Source: Mycolicibacterium insubricum
GTDB taxonomy: Bacteria > Actinomycetota > Actinomycetes > Mycobacteriales > Mycobacteriaceae
NCBI RefSeq assembly: GCF_010731615.1
Contig: NZ_AP022618.1
Span: 3,472,001 to 3,536,000, forward strand
Length of the DNA stretch: 64,000 nt
Direction: 5' to 3'
The notes beneath the pieces are model-generated. The model ran no database searches. It saw nothing but the letters and a program-made list of their open reading frames with translations, and was not told the origin of the DNA. Positions 50,033-59,435 of this stretch are shown piece after piece; within the stretch, counting starts at the first letter, position 1; each line of letters begins with the position of its first letter. Made by a program: the position numbers and the translations under genes.

Positions 50033-51511
50033 TCACGCCGCACCGACATCGCGCCGATGGGCCCGCAGACGCAGGTGACGGACGCCCAGGGCCACCAGCA
50101 CCGTCGCCGCGCCGACGAACAGGAACCCGGCCGGGCCCGAAGGCACCCCGAGGACGGCCGCCGGGGCGGCGGCACCGTAGTGCGCGACGGCCAGCACCCA
50201 CCACACCAGCGGCCGGACCGCGCGGATCAGCACCGTCGCGGCAGCCGGCCACACCCCGGTCAGTGCCGCGGCGACGGTGCCCGCCACAGTGATCGGCGCG
50301 ACGACGACCGTCACCGCGAGGTTCGCGACCACCGCCACGACACTGAAGGTCCCGGTCAGCGCGGCGATCAGCGGCGCGGTGCACAACTGGGCGGCGGTGC
50401 AGACCGCGACGGCGTCGGCCAGCGGCTTGGGCCAGCCGCGGGCGGTCAGCCGCCGTGACCAGCCCGGCGCGACGAGCACCAGCCCGGCGGTGGCGGCCGC
50501 CGAGAGGGCGAAGCCGATGTCGACGGCCAGTTGCGGCGCGAGGATCAACAGCACCAACACCGCGGCCGCCAGCGCCGGCAGGGCGTTGCGGGGCCGCGCC
50601 GTGACCACCGCCAGCAGCCCGATCGTGCCCATCACCGCCGCCCGCACCACCGAGGCCGACGGCTGCACCACGAGCACGAACCCGGCCAGGGCCGGTGCGG
50701 CGACGAGCACGGCGATCCGCGGTCCGGCCAGCCCGGCGACCAGCACCACCGCTCCCACCACGATGGACACGTTCGCCCCGGAGACCGCCATCAGGTGGGT
50801 CAGACCGGTGGCGCGGAACTCGGCGGCGGTCGATGCCGTCACGGCCGATGTGTCCCCGAGGATCAGGCCGGGCAGGATCGCGGCGGGGCCATCGGGCAGC
50901 ACCGTCGCCGCGGTCGCGAACCTCTCGCGTATGCGTTGGGCCACCCGTTGCACCGGGGGTGCACGGCCCAGCGTCGGCCGGCCGGTTGCGATCAGCACCG
51001 CCACGCTGAGATCTCTGCGGTCCGGTTTGCCGACCCGGGCGCGGAAGCCCACCGGTTGCCCGACACCGACCTGCCCGTAGTCCGCCGACGGTGCGAATAC
51101 CGTTACCAGTCCACCGATTTCGGTGTCTCCGACCGAGACCAGTGGCCCTTTCAGCAGTACCCGCCCGGAGCTGATCTCGCGTGGGCTTTCCGACGGCGTC
51201 ATCACCACCGACACCGTCTGGCCGGTGCGCCCGGCCAGCGGATGGTGCGCGACGGCGTGGTTACGCAGCGTGATGGCCAGGGCGAATCCGGCCGAGACCG
51301 CCGACGCCGCGGCAACCGCGACGGCCACCGTGCGCCCAGGTGCCCGGCGCAGCCGGTGGCCGGCCACCATTGCCGCGAGGAAAACCAGCAGCGCCGCGGC
51401 CACCAGCACCGGCCCGGTCTGCCACCGGATCCCGGCGGCGGTGACCAGCCAGGCCGACAGCGCGGCCGGTACCAGCCGCAGGTCCACCGGGTCGCGGTCA
51501 GACTCGGACAT
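50033..51511 (-). CDS. comEC: ComEC/Rec2-family membrane protein without nuclease domain
   Basis: A 492-residue polytopic membrane protein with a short OB-like external region (about 100-180) and the competence domain, where [17 protein letters not shown] is the family motif. Ten or so hydrophobic segments follow. The C-terminal metallo-beta-lactamase domain of longer ComEC proteins is absent, as in other mycobacteria. It would be a DNA-uptake channel by family, though uptake is not proven in this genus. Overlaps comEA by 14 nt. Confidence 0.88.
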   Translation of the reverse strand: MSESDRDPVDLRLVPAALSAWLVTAAGIRWQTGPVLVAAALLVFLAAMVAGHRLRRAPGRTVAVAVAAASAVSAGFALAITLRNHAVAHHPLAGRTGQTVSVVMTPSESPREISSGRVLLKGPLVSVGDTEIGGLVTVFAPSADYGQVGVGQPVGFRARVGKPDRRDLSVAVLIATGRPTLGRAPPVQRVAQRIRERFATAATVLPDGPAAILPGLILGDTSAVTASTAAEFRATGLTHLMAVSGANVSIVVGAVVLVAGLAGPRIAVLVAAPALAGFVLVVQPSASVVRAAVMGTIGLLAVVTARPRNALPALAAAVLVLLILAPQLAVDIGFALSAAATAGLVLVAPGWSRRLTARGWPKPLADAVAVCTAAQLCTAPLIAALTGTFSVVAVVANLAVTVVVAPITVAGTVAAALTGVWPAAATVLIRAVRPLVWWVLAVAHYGAAAPAAVLGVPSGPAGFLFVGAATVLVALGVRHLRLRAHRRDVGAA

Positions 51512-52358
51512 GCTCGCGCAGCCGCGCCAGCCGCGCCGCGCCGATGCCGTCCACCTCGGCCAACTGGTCCACGGTGGTGAAGGCTCCGTGGGCGTCGCGC
51601 CAGGCGATGATCGCCTCCGCGGTGACCGGCCCGACTCCGGGCAGCGTGTCGAGTTCCTCGACGGTGGCGGTGTTGAGGTTCACCGGGCCGTCCGGTTTCG
51701 GTGCAGCGGTGGGCCGCTTACCGGGTGCGGTGGGGCGCCCGGGTGCGGTGGGGTGCCCGGGTGCGGCGGAGGTGGCCGCGGGTGCGGCCGCTTGGTCGCC
51801 GGGGCCGACCGAACTGCCGAGCATGGACCGCTGCCCCGGGCCGGCGGCGATGCCGACGACCACCTGCTCGCCGTCGGACAGCGGCCGGGCCATGTTCAGT
51901 CCGGTGGTGTCGGCGCGGGCCAGCGCGCCGCCGGCGGCGGCCAGCGCGTCGGCGACCCGGGCGCCCGGGGCGAGGGTGACCACCCCGGGGGTGGTGACCA
52001 GTCCGACGATGCTGACGACGACCGGGCCCTCGGGTGCGGCGGTGGTGATCGGCGCGGCCGAGGACACCGCGGCGACCGGTGGCAGGTTCACCGCCGACAC
52101 CGGCGGGGTGTCGTCGCGCAGCAGGCTCCACGCGGTGACGAGCACGGCGATCAGGGCGACGGCGCCCAGACCCATCATCCCGGCCCGGCCCGGGTCCGCG
52201 CGGGCGCTCGCCCACCAGCCGGCGGGTTCCTCGGGTACCTGCGGCAGCCAGCGCGGCAGCAGTGAACGCTGGTCGTCCTCGTCGGTGTCCCCTGTATCGG
52301 AGTCGGCGGTGACCCACGGGGGCTCGTCGGCCCGGCGATTGGCACTGTCCTCGGTCAT
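51498..52358 (-). CDS. comEA: ComEA-like helix-hairpin-helix DNA-binding protein
   Basis: A 286-residue protein: acidic cytoplasmic N-terminus, one membrane segment (about 65-82), an SLBB domain (VSIVGLVTTPGVVTLAPGARV), an Ala-Pro-Gly-Thr linker of short repeats, and a C-terminal helix-hairpin-helix pair with NLNTATVEELDTLPGVGPVTAEAII. The DNA-binding part should face outside. ATG 52358 gives the normal N-terminus. With comEC it forms a predicted DNA-uptake pair. Confidence 0.88.
   Translation of the reverse strand: MTEDSANRRADEPPWVTADSDTGDTDEDDQRSLLPRWLPQVPEEPAGWWASARADPGRAGMMGLGAVALIAVLVTAWSLLRDDTPPVSAVNLPPVAAVSSAAPITTAAPEGPVVVSIVGLVTTPGVVTLAPGARVADALAAAGGALARADTTGLNMARPLSDGEQVVVGIAAGPGQRSMLGSSVGPGDQAAAPAATSAAPGHPTAPGRPTAPGKRPTAAPKPDGPVNLNTATVEELDTLPGVGPVTAEAIIAWRDAHGAFTTVDQLAEVDGIGAARLARLREHVRV
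51723..51766 (-). repeat. 18-bp tandem repeat in the comEA linker
   Basis: Two 18-bp units (51723-51740, 51741-51758; one mismatch) and a partial third encode the repeated six-residue PTAPG-type linker of ComEA. Copy number could vary between strains. Confidence 0.75.
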
Positions 52359-52450
52359 GTCGGCGACCGTAGATCTCCGGTTCCGGTGGTGCGGTGCCGA
52401 TTCGGTTCCCGCTGTGCAGGAATCGCGATGTGTGGACAGGCGGGCGCGGG

Positions 52451-53278
52451 TCAGCGCCGGGCGAGAACCACCCCGAGCGCCCCGGACCCGACGTGCAGGG
52501 CCAGTACCGGCCCCAGCTCGGTGATCATCGCCGGGTCGCACTGCGGCAGCCGAGCCGCGAGTTCGGCAGCGACCTGATCGGCCCCGTCGGGGTTGGCGAC
52601 GTGGTGCACCGCCAGCTCGGCGTCGCCGCCACCGACCGTTTCGGCCACCCGGTCGATCATGGTGGCGATCGCCTTGCTCGCCGTGCGCACCCGCTGCGCC
52701 AGAACGAGTTTGCCGTCCTCCACCCGCAACAGGGGTTTGAGGGACAGCGCGGTGCCCAGCCAGGCCGCGGCCCCGCCGATGCGGCCGCTGCGGCGCAGAT
52801 TGTCCAACCGTTGCACGACGATGTAACCGTCGGTGCGCCCCGAAACCGACTGGGCCCGGGCGGCAACCGATTCCAGGTCGGCACCGTCGGCGGCAGCGGT
52901 GGCCGCGGCCAGCGCGACGAATCCGGTGCCCATCGCCGCGGACCGGGAATCGACCACCCGGATCTGCGGCCCGACCTCGGCGGCGGCCAGCTCGGCCGCC
53001 GCGCAGGTGCCCGACAGCTGCCCCGACAGGTGCACGGCGACCACGCCGTCGCCGGCGCTGTCGGCCAACGCCGCGCGGTAGGCCGCGGCCAGCTCGGCCG
53101 GGGACGCACCCGCGGTCGAAGCCACCCGGTCGTCGAGGTCGGCGAGGAGGTCGTCCACCCCGTCGCGCAGGTCGGCACCGTCGATCAGGATGTGCAGCGG
53201 AACCACCCGGATCCCTTTCGCGACAGCCAGTTCCGCGGGTATCCGGGCCGACGAGTCGGTGACGACGGTGACCGTCAT
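52451..53278 (-). CDS. DegV-family fatty-acid-binding protein
   Basis: A 275-residue DegV protein: the N-terminal VTDSSARIPAELA motif, the loop with SQLSGT-like HLSGQLSGTCAAA, VVDSRSAAMGTGF and the second-domain RLDNLRRSGRIGG. Relatives bind a fatty acid and present it to a fatty acid kinase (FakA); no kinase gene lies here. In M. tuberculosis the eis gene separates it from comEA; it is absent here. Confidence 0.9.
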   Translation of the reverse strand: MTVTVVTDSSARIPAELAVAKGIRVVPLHILIDGADLRDGVDDLLADLDDRVASTAGASPAELAAAYRAALADSAGDGVVAVHLSGQLSGTCAAAELAAAEVGPQIRVVDSRSAAMGTGFVALAAATAAADGADLESVAARAQSVSGRTDGYIVVQRLDNLRRSGRIGGAAAWLGTALSLKPLLRVEDGKLVLAQRVRTASKAIATMIDRVAETVGGGDAELAVHHVANPDGADQVAAELAARLPQCDPAMITELGPVLALHVGSGALGVVLARR

Positions 53279-53282
53279 CGAC

Positions 53283-54032
53283 TCAGCCGTCGCTTTCTGC
53301 CGCGGTCACCCCGGCCAGCCGCAGGGCCGTCAGCATCAGCTCGGCTACCGCGTCATGTCCCTCGAAATTCCAGTGGATACCGTCGGGATTGCCCCGGCCC
53401 GCCCAGATGTGCTCGGCGACCGCGGCTTTCAGGTCGACCAGCGCCACCTGGTGCCGGTCGGCCCATTCGGTGATGGCCGCGACGGTGTCGTCGCGCCAGC
53501 GGTGCGACCGGCCGTAGGTTTCGGCGATGTGCACGCTCGGCAGCGCGGCCACCATCGGGATGCCGGGGCGGTTGAAATCGATGGCACCGCGGGTCATTTC
53601 GAGGTAATCGGCAGTCAGCTTCGCCGGCAGTGCGGGCCGGGCTAACGGGGACAGCCGCGGCTGCAGCCAGCCGTAGCCGTCGCGGACCCACCGGCGCAGC
53701 CGCGGCGGCCGGACGTAGCGGATGAGTTCCCGGGCGGCGGTCGGCAGCGGGGAGGGCAGCGAGTCCATCCCGCTGGTGGCGAAGATGACCGCACCGGCGC
53801 GCGGCAGCGCCGCCCACGCCCGCGGGTCCTGGGTGGCGGCCCACCAGACGTCGCGGCTGGTCCAGCCGATCCGGCCGATCAGCTCCAAATCCCAGCCCAG
53901 CCGGTCGGCGACCTGATTCGGCCAGATCCGCGGGTCGTCGGACGGCAGGCCGCCGGTCGGCCCGTAGTAGGACAGGGAGTCGGCGAAGACCAGCAGGGTC
54001 TTGCGTTCTGCGGAACCGTTCTCAGAGGACAT
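53283..54032 (-). CDS. octT: Diglucosylglycerate octanoyltransferase
   Basis: A 249-residue SGNH-fold acyltransferase, the Rv2418c homologue, which adds octanoate to diglucosylglycerate early in methylglucose lipopolysaccharide synthesis. The nucleophile serine is in [10 protein letters not shown] and the Asp-x-x-His pair in [13 protein letters not shown] 54032 lies in a short overlap with gpgP. Pairing with gpgP supports the pathway assignment. Confidence 0.88.
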   Translation of the reverse strand: MSSENGSAERKTLLVFADSLSYYGPTGGLPSDDPRIWPNQVADRLGWDLELIGRIGWTSRDVWWAATQDPRAWAALPRAGAVIFATSGMDSLPSPLPTAARELIRYVRPPRLRRWVRDGYGWLQPRLSPLARPALPAKLTADYLEMTRGAIDFNRPGIPMVAALPSVHIAETYGRSHRWRDDTVAAITEWADRHQVALVDLKAAVAEHIWAGRGNPDGIHWNFEGHDAVAELMLTALRLAGVTAAESDG

Positions 54033-54699
54033 CGTTGGCCACCTGCGCCGAAGCGTTCCACACGTCCAGACGCCACCGGATGTCGTCGAACGACGCCGGG
54101 TCACCGCCTACGGCGGTATGGCCGGACAGCTGCACCCAGCTGGCATTGCCCATGCCGCCCAGCACCGGCCAGTTGTCCACCGGCAGCGCCAGCAGCGCCG
54201 CGGTGAGCGCGGCGATCAGGCCGCCGTGCGCGACCAGGACCACCGGACGGTCCGTGTCTCCTTGGCCCCAATCCCCCACCGCCGTCACCAGTTCGGCGAC
54301 CAGCGGCACACTGCGTTCGGCGACGTCGACGCGGTTCTCCCCGCCGTGCGGAGCCCAGCGGGCGTCCTCGCGCCAGGCCAGCCGGGCGCCGGGCGCCGCG
54401 GCGTCGACCTGCGTGTGGGTCAGACCCTGCCAGTCCCCGAGGTGGGTCTCGCGCAGCCGGGTGTCCACCTCGACGGCGACGTCGCAGCGCTGCCCCAGCG
54501 CCACCGCGGTGTCGTAGGCGCGGCGCAGATCCGAGGAGACGATGGCCACCGGCGCCCGCTTGGCGAGCACCTCGGCGGCGGCGACCGCCTGGGCACGGCC
54601 CAGGTCGGTCAGGTCGGTGTCGAGTTGACCCTGCATGCGGCTGTCGGCGTTGAACTCGGTTTGGCCGTGCCGAAGCAGCACCAGACGGCGGATCGTCAC
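54022..54699 (-). CDS. gpgP: Glucosyl-3-phosphoglycerate phosphatase
   Basis: A 225-residue histidine phosphatase; the phospho-accepting histidine is in [10 protein letters not shown], and the second histidine in [11 protein letters not shown]. Rv2419c, its homologue, dephosphorylates glucosyl-3-phosphoglycerate in methylglucose lipopolysaccharide synthesis. The GTG start at 54699 overlaps the rsfS stop as GTGA. Confidence 0.9.
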   Translation of the reverse strand: MTIRRLVLLRHGQTEFNADSRMQGQLDTDLTDLGRAQAVAAAEVLAKRAPVAIVSSDLRRAYDTAVALGQRCDVAVEVDTRLRETHLGDWQGLTHTQVDAAAPGARLAWREDARWAPHGGENRVDVAERSVPLVAELVTAVGDWGQGDTDRPVVLVAHGGLIAALTAALLALPVDNWPVLGGMGNASWVQLSGHTAVGGDPASFDDIRWRLDVWNASAQVANDVL

Positions 54700-55094
54700 G
54701 ACGACGAATCCGTCCCGGCGTCATCGGGCGTGACGTCACTCAGGTCGACGGCGACCGTCGGGCAGTCGCGCCACAGCCGGTCCAGCCCGTAGAACTCGCG
54801 CTCCTCGGTGTGCTGGATGTGCACGACGATGTCGATGTAGTCCAGCAGCACCCAGCGGCCCTCCCGGGTGCCCTCGCGGCGGGCGGGTTTGTAGCCGGCT
54901 TCGCGCATCCGCAGTTCGACCTCGTCGACGATGGCGTTGACCTGCCGGTCGTTGCTTCCGGTGGCGATGACGAAGCAGTCGGTGATGGCCAGCTGCTCGG
55001 AGACGTCGATGACGACGATGTCGGTGGCCAGTTTGGCGGCGGCGGCACGGGCAGCCGTCCGGGCCATCTGCACGGCTTCCTCGGTGGCGGTCAC
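54696..55094 (-). CDS. rsfS: Ribosomal silencing factor RsfS
   Basis: A 132-residue RsfS/Iojap protein that binds ribosomal protein uL14 and blocks subunit joining when nutrients are short. The core [30 protein letters not shown] and [13 protein letters not shown] is diagnostic; its key parts are [10 protein letters not shown] and [12 protein letters not shown] 55094 overlaps the nadD stop. Confidence 0.93.
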   Translation of the reverse strand: MTATEEAVQMARTAARAAAAKLATDIVVIDVSEQLAITDCFVIATGSNDRQVNAIVDEVELRMREAGYKPARREGTREGRWVLLDYIDIVVHIQHTEEREFYGLDRLWRDCPTVAVDLSDVTPDDAGTDSSS

Positions 55095-55732
55095 GGGTTC
55101 TCTCCTCCGGTCCTCGGGACACCGGCGTTGCGGTAGAGCCCACGTTTGGACACATATTGCACGACGCCGTCGGGCACCAGGTACCAGATGGGCCGGGATG
55201 CAGCGGCCCGGCCGCGGCAGTCGGTCGACGAGATCGCCAGCGCCGGGATCTCCACCAGAGTGAGCGCGTCGGCGGGCAGTTCGGTGATGGCTTCGGCGAT
55301 GTGCTTGCCGTGCAGTTCGAACCCGGGCCGGCTCACCCCGACGAAGCGGGCCATGGTGAACAGGTCCTCCCAGTTCTGCCAGGACAGGATCGAGCCGAGC
55401 GCGTCGGCACCGGTGATGAAGTACAGGTCGGCGTCGGGGTTCTGGGTGCGCAGGTCGGCCAGGGTGTCCTTGGTGTAGGTGGCGCCGCCGCGGTCGATGT
55501 CGACGCGGCTGACCGAGAACCGGGGGTTGGCCGCGGTGGCGATGACGGTCATCAGGTAGCGGTCCTCGGCGGCGGTGACCGGCCGGCCGTGCTTCTGCCA
55601 GGGTTCGCCGGTGGGCACGAAGATCACTTCGTCGAGGTCGAACAGGTCGGCGACCTCGCTGGCGGCGACCAGGTGCCCGTTGTGGATGGGGTCGAAGGTC
55701 CCCCCCATCACGCCGAGCCTGCGCCGAGTCAC
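55091..55732 (-). CDS. nadD: Nicotinate-nucleotide adenylyltransferase
   Basis: A 213-residue nucleotidyltransferase making nicotinate adenine dinucleotide for NAD synthesis. The ATP-binding motif [11 protein letters not shown] is at residues 10-20 and the second nucleotide motif is ISSTDCRGR near 170. Start GTG 55732; TAAGCT eight bases upstream suggests a leaderless mRNA. It heads nadD-rsfS-gpgP-octT. The later step enzyme, nadE, lies at the right edge. Confidence 0.94.
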   Translation of the reverse strand: MTRRRLGVMGGTFDPIHNGHLVAASEVADLFDLDEVIFVPTGEPWQKHGRPVTAAEDRYLMTVIATAANPRFSVSRVDIDRGGATYTKDTLADLRTQNPDADLYFITGADALGSILSWQNWEDLFTMARFVGVSRPGFELHGKHIAEAITELPADALTLVEIPALAISSTDCRGRAAASRPIWYLVPDGVVQYVSKRGLYRNAGVPRTGGENP

Positions 55733-55756
55733 GATTGGCCAGCTTACGGCAGCGGG

Positions 55757-57205
55757 TCAGACCGGCAGCAGGCCGTCGATGACGCCGGCCAGCTGCTTTG
55801 CCGACCGGCATTCGTGCATGGGGATCAGCTCGGCGTAACGCGGGGCGGCCGAATCACCGCTGCCCCACTGATTGCGGGGTTCGGGGTTGAGCCAGTGCGC
55901 ATGCCGACTGGCGGTCGCCAGGTGCTCCAACGTGGCCAGCTGCGGGTCCCGGTAGTTGGTCCTGGCGTCGCCGAGGATCAGCAGTGAGCTGCGCGGGGAC
56001 AGCACCTCGTGGAAGTTGTCCACGAACGAGGTCAGCGCGTGCCCGTAGTCGCTGTGCCCGTCGCGGGTGTAGACACCCGCTTCGCGGGTGATGCGCTGCA
56101 CGGCGACGGCCAGGTCGGCGTCCGGGCCGAACAGGTGGGTGACCTCGTCGGTGGTGTCGATGAACGCGAACACCCGGACCCGGGAGAACTGCTGGCGCAG
56201 CGCGTGCACCAGCAGCAGGGTGAAGTGGCTGAACCCGGCCACCGATCCGGACATGTCGCAGAGCACCACGAGTTCCGGGCGGGCGGGGCGCGGTTTGCGC
56301 AGCACCAGGTCGATCGGCACGCCGCCGGTGGACATGGATTTGCGCAGGGTGCGGCGCAGATCGATGGCGCCGGCGCGGTGCCGCCGGCGTTTGGCCGCCA
56401 GCCGGGTGGCCAGCATCCGGGCCAGCGGTGCGACGGTCTTGCGCATTTGGTTCAGCTGTTCGCCGGAGGCGCGCAAGAATTCGACGTTCTCGGCGAGCTC
56501 GGGGATGCCGTAGGTCTGCACGTGCTCGCGGCCCAGCTGTTCGGCGGTGCGTCGTTTTGTTTCCGCCTCGACCATCTTGCGCACCGCGGTGATCCTCTGG
56601 GCGGCAATTGCTTTGGCGATCTGCTCTTGGGTGGGCGTGGGATCGTCGCCGTACTGGGACAGCAGCCCGGCCAGCAGCCGGCCCTCCAGGTCGTCCAGCG
56701 CCATGGCCTTGAGCGCCTGATACGACGAGTACGACGGCCCGCGGCCGGACTGGTAGCGCCCGTGCGCCTCCACGATCGCGGCGATCATCGCCAGCAGTCG
56801 GTCGTCGATGGCCGCGAGGTCCTCGTTGTCGGCCAGCAGGTCCAGCAGCATGTCCCGCATCATCTCGATGTCCTCGGCGGGCAGTCCCGGGGCATCGTCG
56901 CCGTCGTCGTCGTCGGTCTCGTCGAGGATGGTGCGGGCCCCCAGCGCGGCGGGCCACCACAGGTCGAACAGGGCGTCGTAGGTATCGCGGTGGTCGGGCC
57001 GGCGCAGCAGCGCACAGGCCAGGCCCTCGCGCATCACCTCGCGGCTGCCCAGGCCAAGGGTGGCCAGCACCCGTCCGGCGTCGACGGTCTCCGACGGCCC
57101 GACCGCGATGCCGCGGGCCCGCAGTGCCTCGACGAACCCGACCAGGTGCCCCGGCAGCCCGTGCGGAGCCAGCGGTTGGGCGGGGCGGATTCTGCGGGGC
57201 GTCAT
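55757..57205 (-). CDS. VWA-domain (CoxE-like) protein
   Basis: A 482-residue protein with a helical N-terminal region and a C-terminal von Willebrand A domain; the metal site begins with DMSGSVAGFS. It follows a MoxR ATPase, the usual pair in which the ATPase remodels or inserts metal into client enzymes with the VWA protein as adaptor. Homologue of Rv2425c. The client is unknown; none of the neighbours is an obvious metalloenzyme. Confidence 0.85.
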   Translation of the reverse strand: MTPRRIRPAQPLAPHGLPGHLVGFVEALRARGIAVGPSETVDAGRVLATLGLGSREVMREGLACALLRRPDHRDTYDALFDLWWPAALGARTILDETDDDDGDDAPGLPAEDIEMMRDMLLDLLADNEDLAAIDDRLLAMIAAIVEAHGRYQSGRGPSYSSYQALKAMALDDLEGRLLAGLLSQYGDDPTPTQEQIAKAIAAQRITAVRKMVEAETKRRTAEQLGREHVQTYGIPELAENVEFLRASGEQLNQMRKTVAPLARMLATRLAAKRRRHRAGAIDLRRTLRKSMSTGGVPIDLVLRKPRPARPELVVLCDMSGSVAGFSHFTLLLVHALRQQFSRVRVFAFIDTTDEVTHLFGPDADLAVAVQRITREAGVYTRDGHSDYGHALTSFVDNFHEVLSPRSSLLILGDARTNYRDPQLATLEHLATASRHAHWLNPEPRNQWGSGDSAAPRYAELIPMHECRSAKQLAGVIDGLLPV

Positions 57206-57219
57206 CGGGACCGATTCAC

Positions 57220-58119
57220 CTAGTTGAGCCGCAGTTCACCGGCGGCACGCACCTGGTCGGACTGGTGCTTGAGCACCACCCCCATGGTGGCGGCCACGGT
57301 GGCGTCGTCGACGGTGTCCATGCCCAGTGCCAGCATGGTGCGTCCCCAGTCGATGGTCTCGGCCACCGACGGGGTCTTCTTGAGCTGCATGGAGCGCAGC
57401 ACCCCGATGATCCGCACGAGCTCACTCGCCATCCGCTCGGGCAGTTCCGGCACCCGCGACGCTAGGATCCGTCGTTCCAGATCGGGGTCCGGGAAGTCGA
57501 TGTGCAGGAACAGGCAGCGGCGCTTGAGCGCCTCGGACAGTTCCCGGGTGGCGTTCGAGGTCAGCACGACGAAGGGTTTGCGGGTGGCGGTGATGGTGCC
57601 CAGTTCCGGGACGGTCACGGCGAAGTCGGACAGCACCTCCAGCAGCAGGCCTTCGATCTCGATGTCGGCCTTGTCGGTCTCGTCGATCAGCAGCACGGTC
57701 GGCTCGGTGCGCCGGATCGCGGTCAGCAGCGGGCGGGACAGTAGGAACTCCTCGCTGAACACGTCGGTGCGGGTCTGGTCCCAGTCCTCGGCCGCGCCGG
57801 AGGCCGCCGCGTGCGACCCGGCCTGGATCCGCAGGATCTGCTTGGCGTGGTTCCACTCGTAGAGCGCACGGGATTCGTCGACACCCTCATAACACTGCAG
57901 TCGCACCAGGCCCGATCCGGTGGCGGCCGCGACCGCCTTGGCCAGCTCGGTCTTCCCTACGCCGGCGGGGCCCTCGACCAGCAGCGGCTTGCCCAGCCGG
58001 TCGGCGAGGAACACCGCCGTCGCGGTCGCGGTGTCGGCCAGGTAGCCGGTCTCGGCCAGCCGGGCGATCACGTCGTCGGTGTCGATGAACAGCGGCACGG
58101 TGGAAGTCGGGGTATCCAA
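57220..58119 (-). CDS. MoxR-family AAA+ ATPase
   Basis: A 299-residue AAA+ ATPase: Walker A GPAGVGKTE, Walker B VLLIDETDKAD, sensor region VLTSNATRELSEALKRRC. Works with the VWA protein encoded 14 nt downstream. Homologue of Rv2426c. Confidence 0.9.
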   Translation of the reverse strand: MDTPTSTVPLFIDTDDVIARLAETGYLADTATATAVFLADRLGKPLLVEGPAGVGKTELAKAVAAATGSGLVRLQCYEGVDESRALYEWNHAKQILRIQAGSHAAASGAAEDWDQTRTDVFSEEFLLSRPLLTAIRRTEPTVLLIDETDKADIEIEGLLLEVLSDFAVTVPELGTITATRKPFVVLTSNATRELSEALKRRCLFLHIDFPDPDLERRILASRVPELPERMASELVRIIGVLRSMQLKKTPSVAETIDWGRTMLALGMDTVDDATVAATMGVVLKHQSDQVRAAGELRLN

Positions 58120-58149
58120 CGGTTTCTCCTCGGTGGGTGACGGATCGGG

Positions 58150-59406
58150 TCAGGCCGGCCGAACGTGGCCGTCGCCCCAGACGATCCACTTGGTCGAGGT
58201 CAGCTCGGTGAGCCCCATCGGCCCGCGGGCGTGCAGTTTCTGGGTGGAGATGCCGATCTCGGCGCCGAACCCGAACTGCTCCCCGTCGGTGAACGAGGTG
58301 GCCGCGTTGACCATGACGGCGGCGGCGTCGACCCGGTCGGTAAACCGTTGCGCGGCAGCCAGATCGGTGGTGACGATGGCCTCGGTGTGCCCGGTGCCGT
58401 AGGTGTTGATGTGCTCGACGGCGGCGTCCACCCCGTCGACCACGGCCACCGCGATGTCCAAGGTGAGGAATTCCGCGCGCAGCTGGTCCTCGGTCGGGTC
58501 GGTGTGCACCCGCACCCCGGCCTCGGTCAGCGCGTCGCGCAGCCGCGGCAGGGCGATGTCGGCGATCGCGGCGTCCACCAGCAGAGTCTCGGCGGAGTTG
58601 CACACCGACGGCCGGCGGGTCTTGGAGTTCAGCACGATGGTCTCGGCGACGTCGAGGTCGGCGGCGGCGTCCACGTAGACGTGGCAGTTGCCGACGCCGG
58701 TCTCGATGGTCGGGACGGTGGCGTCCCGCACGACGGCGTCGATCAGCCCGGCCCCGCCGCGCGGGATGGCGACGTCGACCAGACCGCGGGCCTGGATGAG
58801 ATGGGTGACGGTAGCGCGGTCGGCCGAGGACAGCAGCGCCACGGCGTCGGCGGGCAGGCCCTCGTCGACCAGTGCCCGTCGCAGTGCGGTCACCAGCGCG
58901 GCGTTGGAGTCGGCCGCCGAGGAGCTGCCGCGCAGCAGCACGGCGTTGCCGGATTTCAGCGTCAGCCCGAAGGCGTCGACCGTCACGTTGGGCCGGCCCT
59001 CGTAGACGATGCCGACCACTCCGAGCGGGACGCGCTGCTGGCGCAGCCGCAGACCGTTGGGCAGGGTCCGGCCGAGCAGCACCTCGCCGATCGGGTCAGG
59101 CAGCCCGGCGACCTGACGCAGTCCGGCGGCGATGCCGTCGATGCGCTGGGGGTTCAGCGCCAGCCGGTCCAGCATCGCCTCGCCGGTGCCGGCGTCGCGG
59201 GCCCGGTCGAGGTCGGTGGCGTTGGCGGCGAGGATGTCCGGCGCCGCGGCGAGCAGCGCGTCGGCGGCGGCGTGCAGCGCCCGGTCCTTGACGACGGTGC
59301 TGAGCGTGGCGAGTTCGCGGGAGGCGACCCGGGCCCGGCGGGCGGCGGCGTGGACGTCGGCGCGCAGCTGCTCGTTGTCGGTCATCGCGGCAGCTTCAGC
59401 GGTCAT
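58150..59406 (-). CDS. proA: Gamma-glutamyl phosphate reductase
   Basis: A 418-residue aldehyde-dehydrogenase-fold enzyme of proline synthesis, reducing glutamyl phosphate to the semialdehyde. The catalytic cysteine is in [13 protein letters not shown], and [19 protein letters not shown] is typical. ATG 59406 is six bases after TAAGCT on the minus strand, a leaderless arrangement; a second ATG lies seven codons in. proB is not adjacent, as in M. tuberculosis. Confidence 0.94.
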   Translation of the reverse strand: MTAEAAAMTDNEQLRADVHAAARRARVASRELATLSTVVKDRALHAAADALLAAAPDILAANATDLDRARDAGTGEAMLDRLALNPQRIDGIAAGLRQVAGLPDPIGEVLLGRTLPNGLRLRQQRVPLGVVGIVYEGRPNVTVDAFGLTLKSGNAVLLRGSSSAADSNAALVTALRRALVDEGLPADAVALLSSADRATVTHLIQARGLVDVAIPRGGAGLIDAVVRDATVPTIETGVGNCHVYVDAAADLDVAETIVLNSKTRRPSVCNSAETLLVDAAIADIALPRLRDALTEAGVRVHTDPTEDQLRAEFLTLDIAVAVVDGVDAAVEHINTYGTGHTEAIVTTDLAAAQRFTDRVDAAAVMVNAATSFTDGEQFGFGAEIGISTQKLHARGPMGLTELTSTKWIVWGDGHVRPA

Positions 59407-59435
59407 CAGTGCAGCTTATCGGGTGTGCATGCGTC

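Noticed and set aside
51723..51766. CRISPR-like or regulatory repeat in comEA
   Set aside because: Units are 18 bp, without spacers, and simply encode the Pro-Thr-Ala linker.
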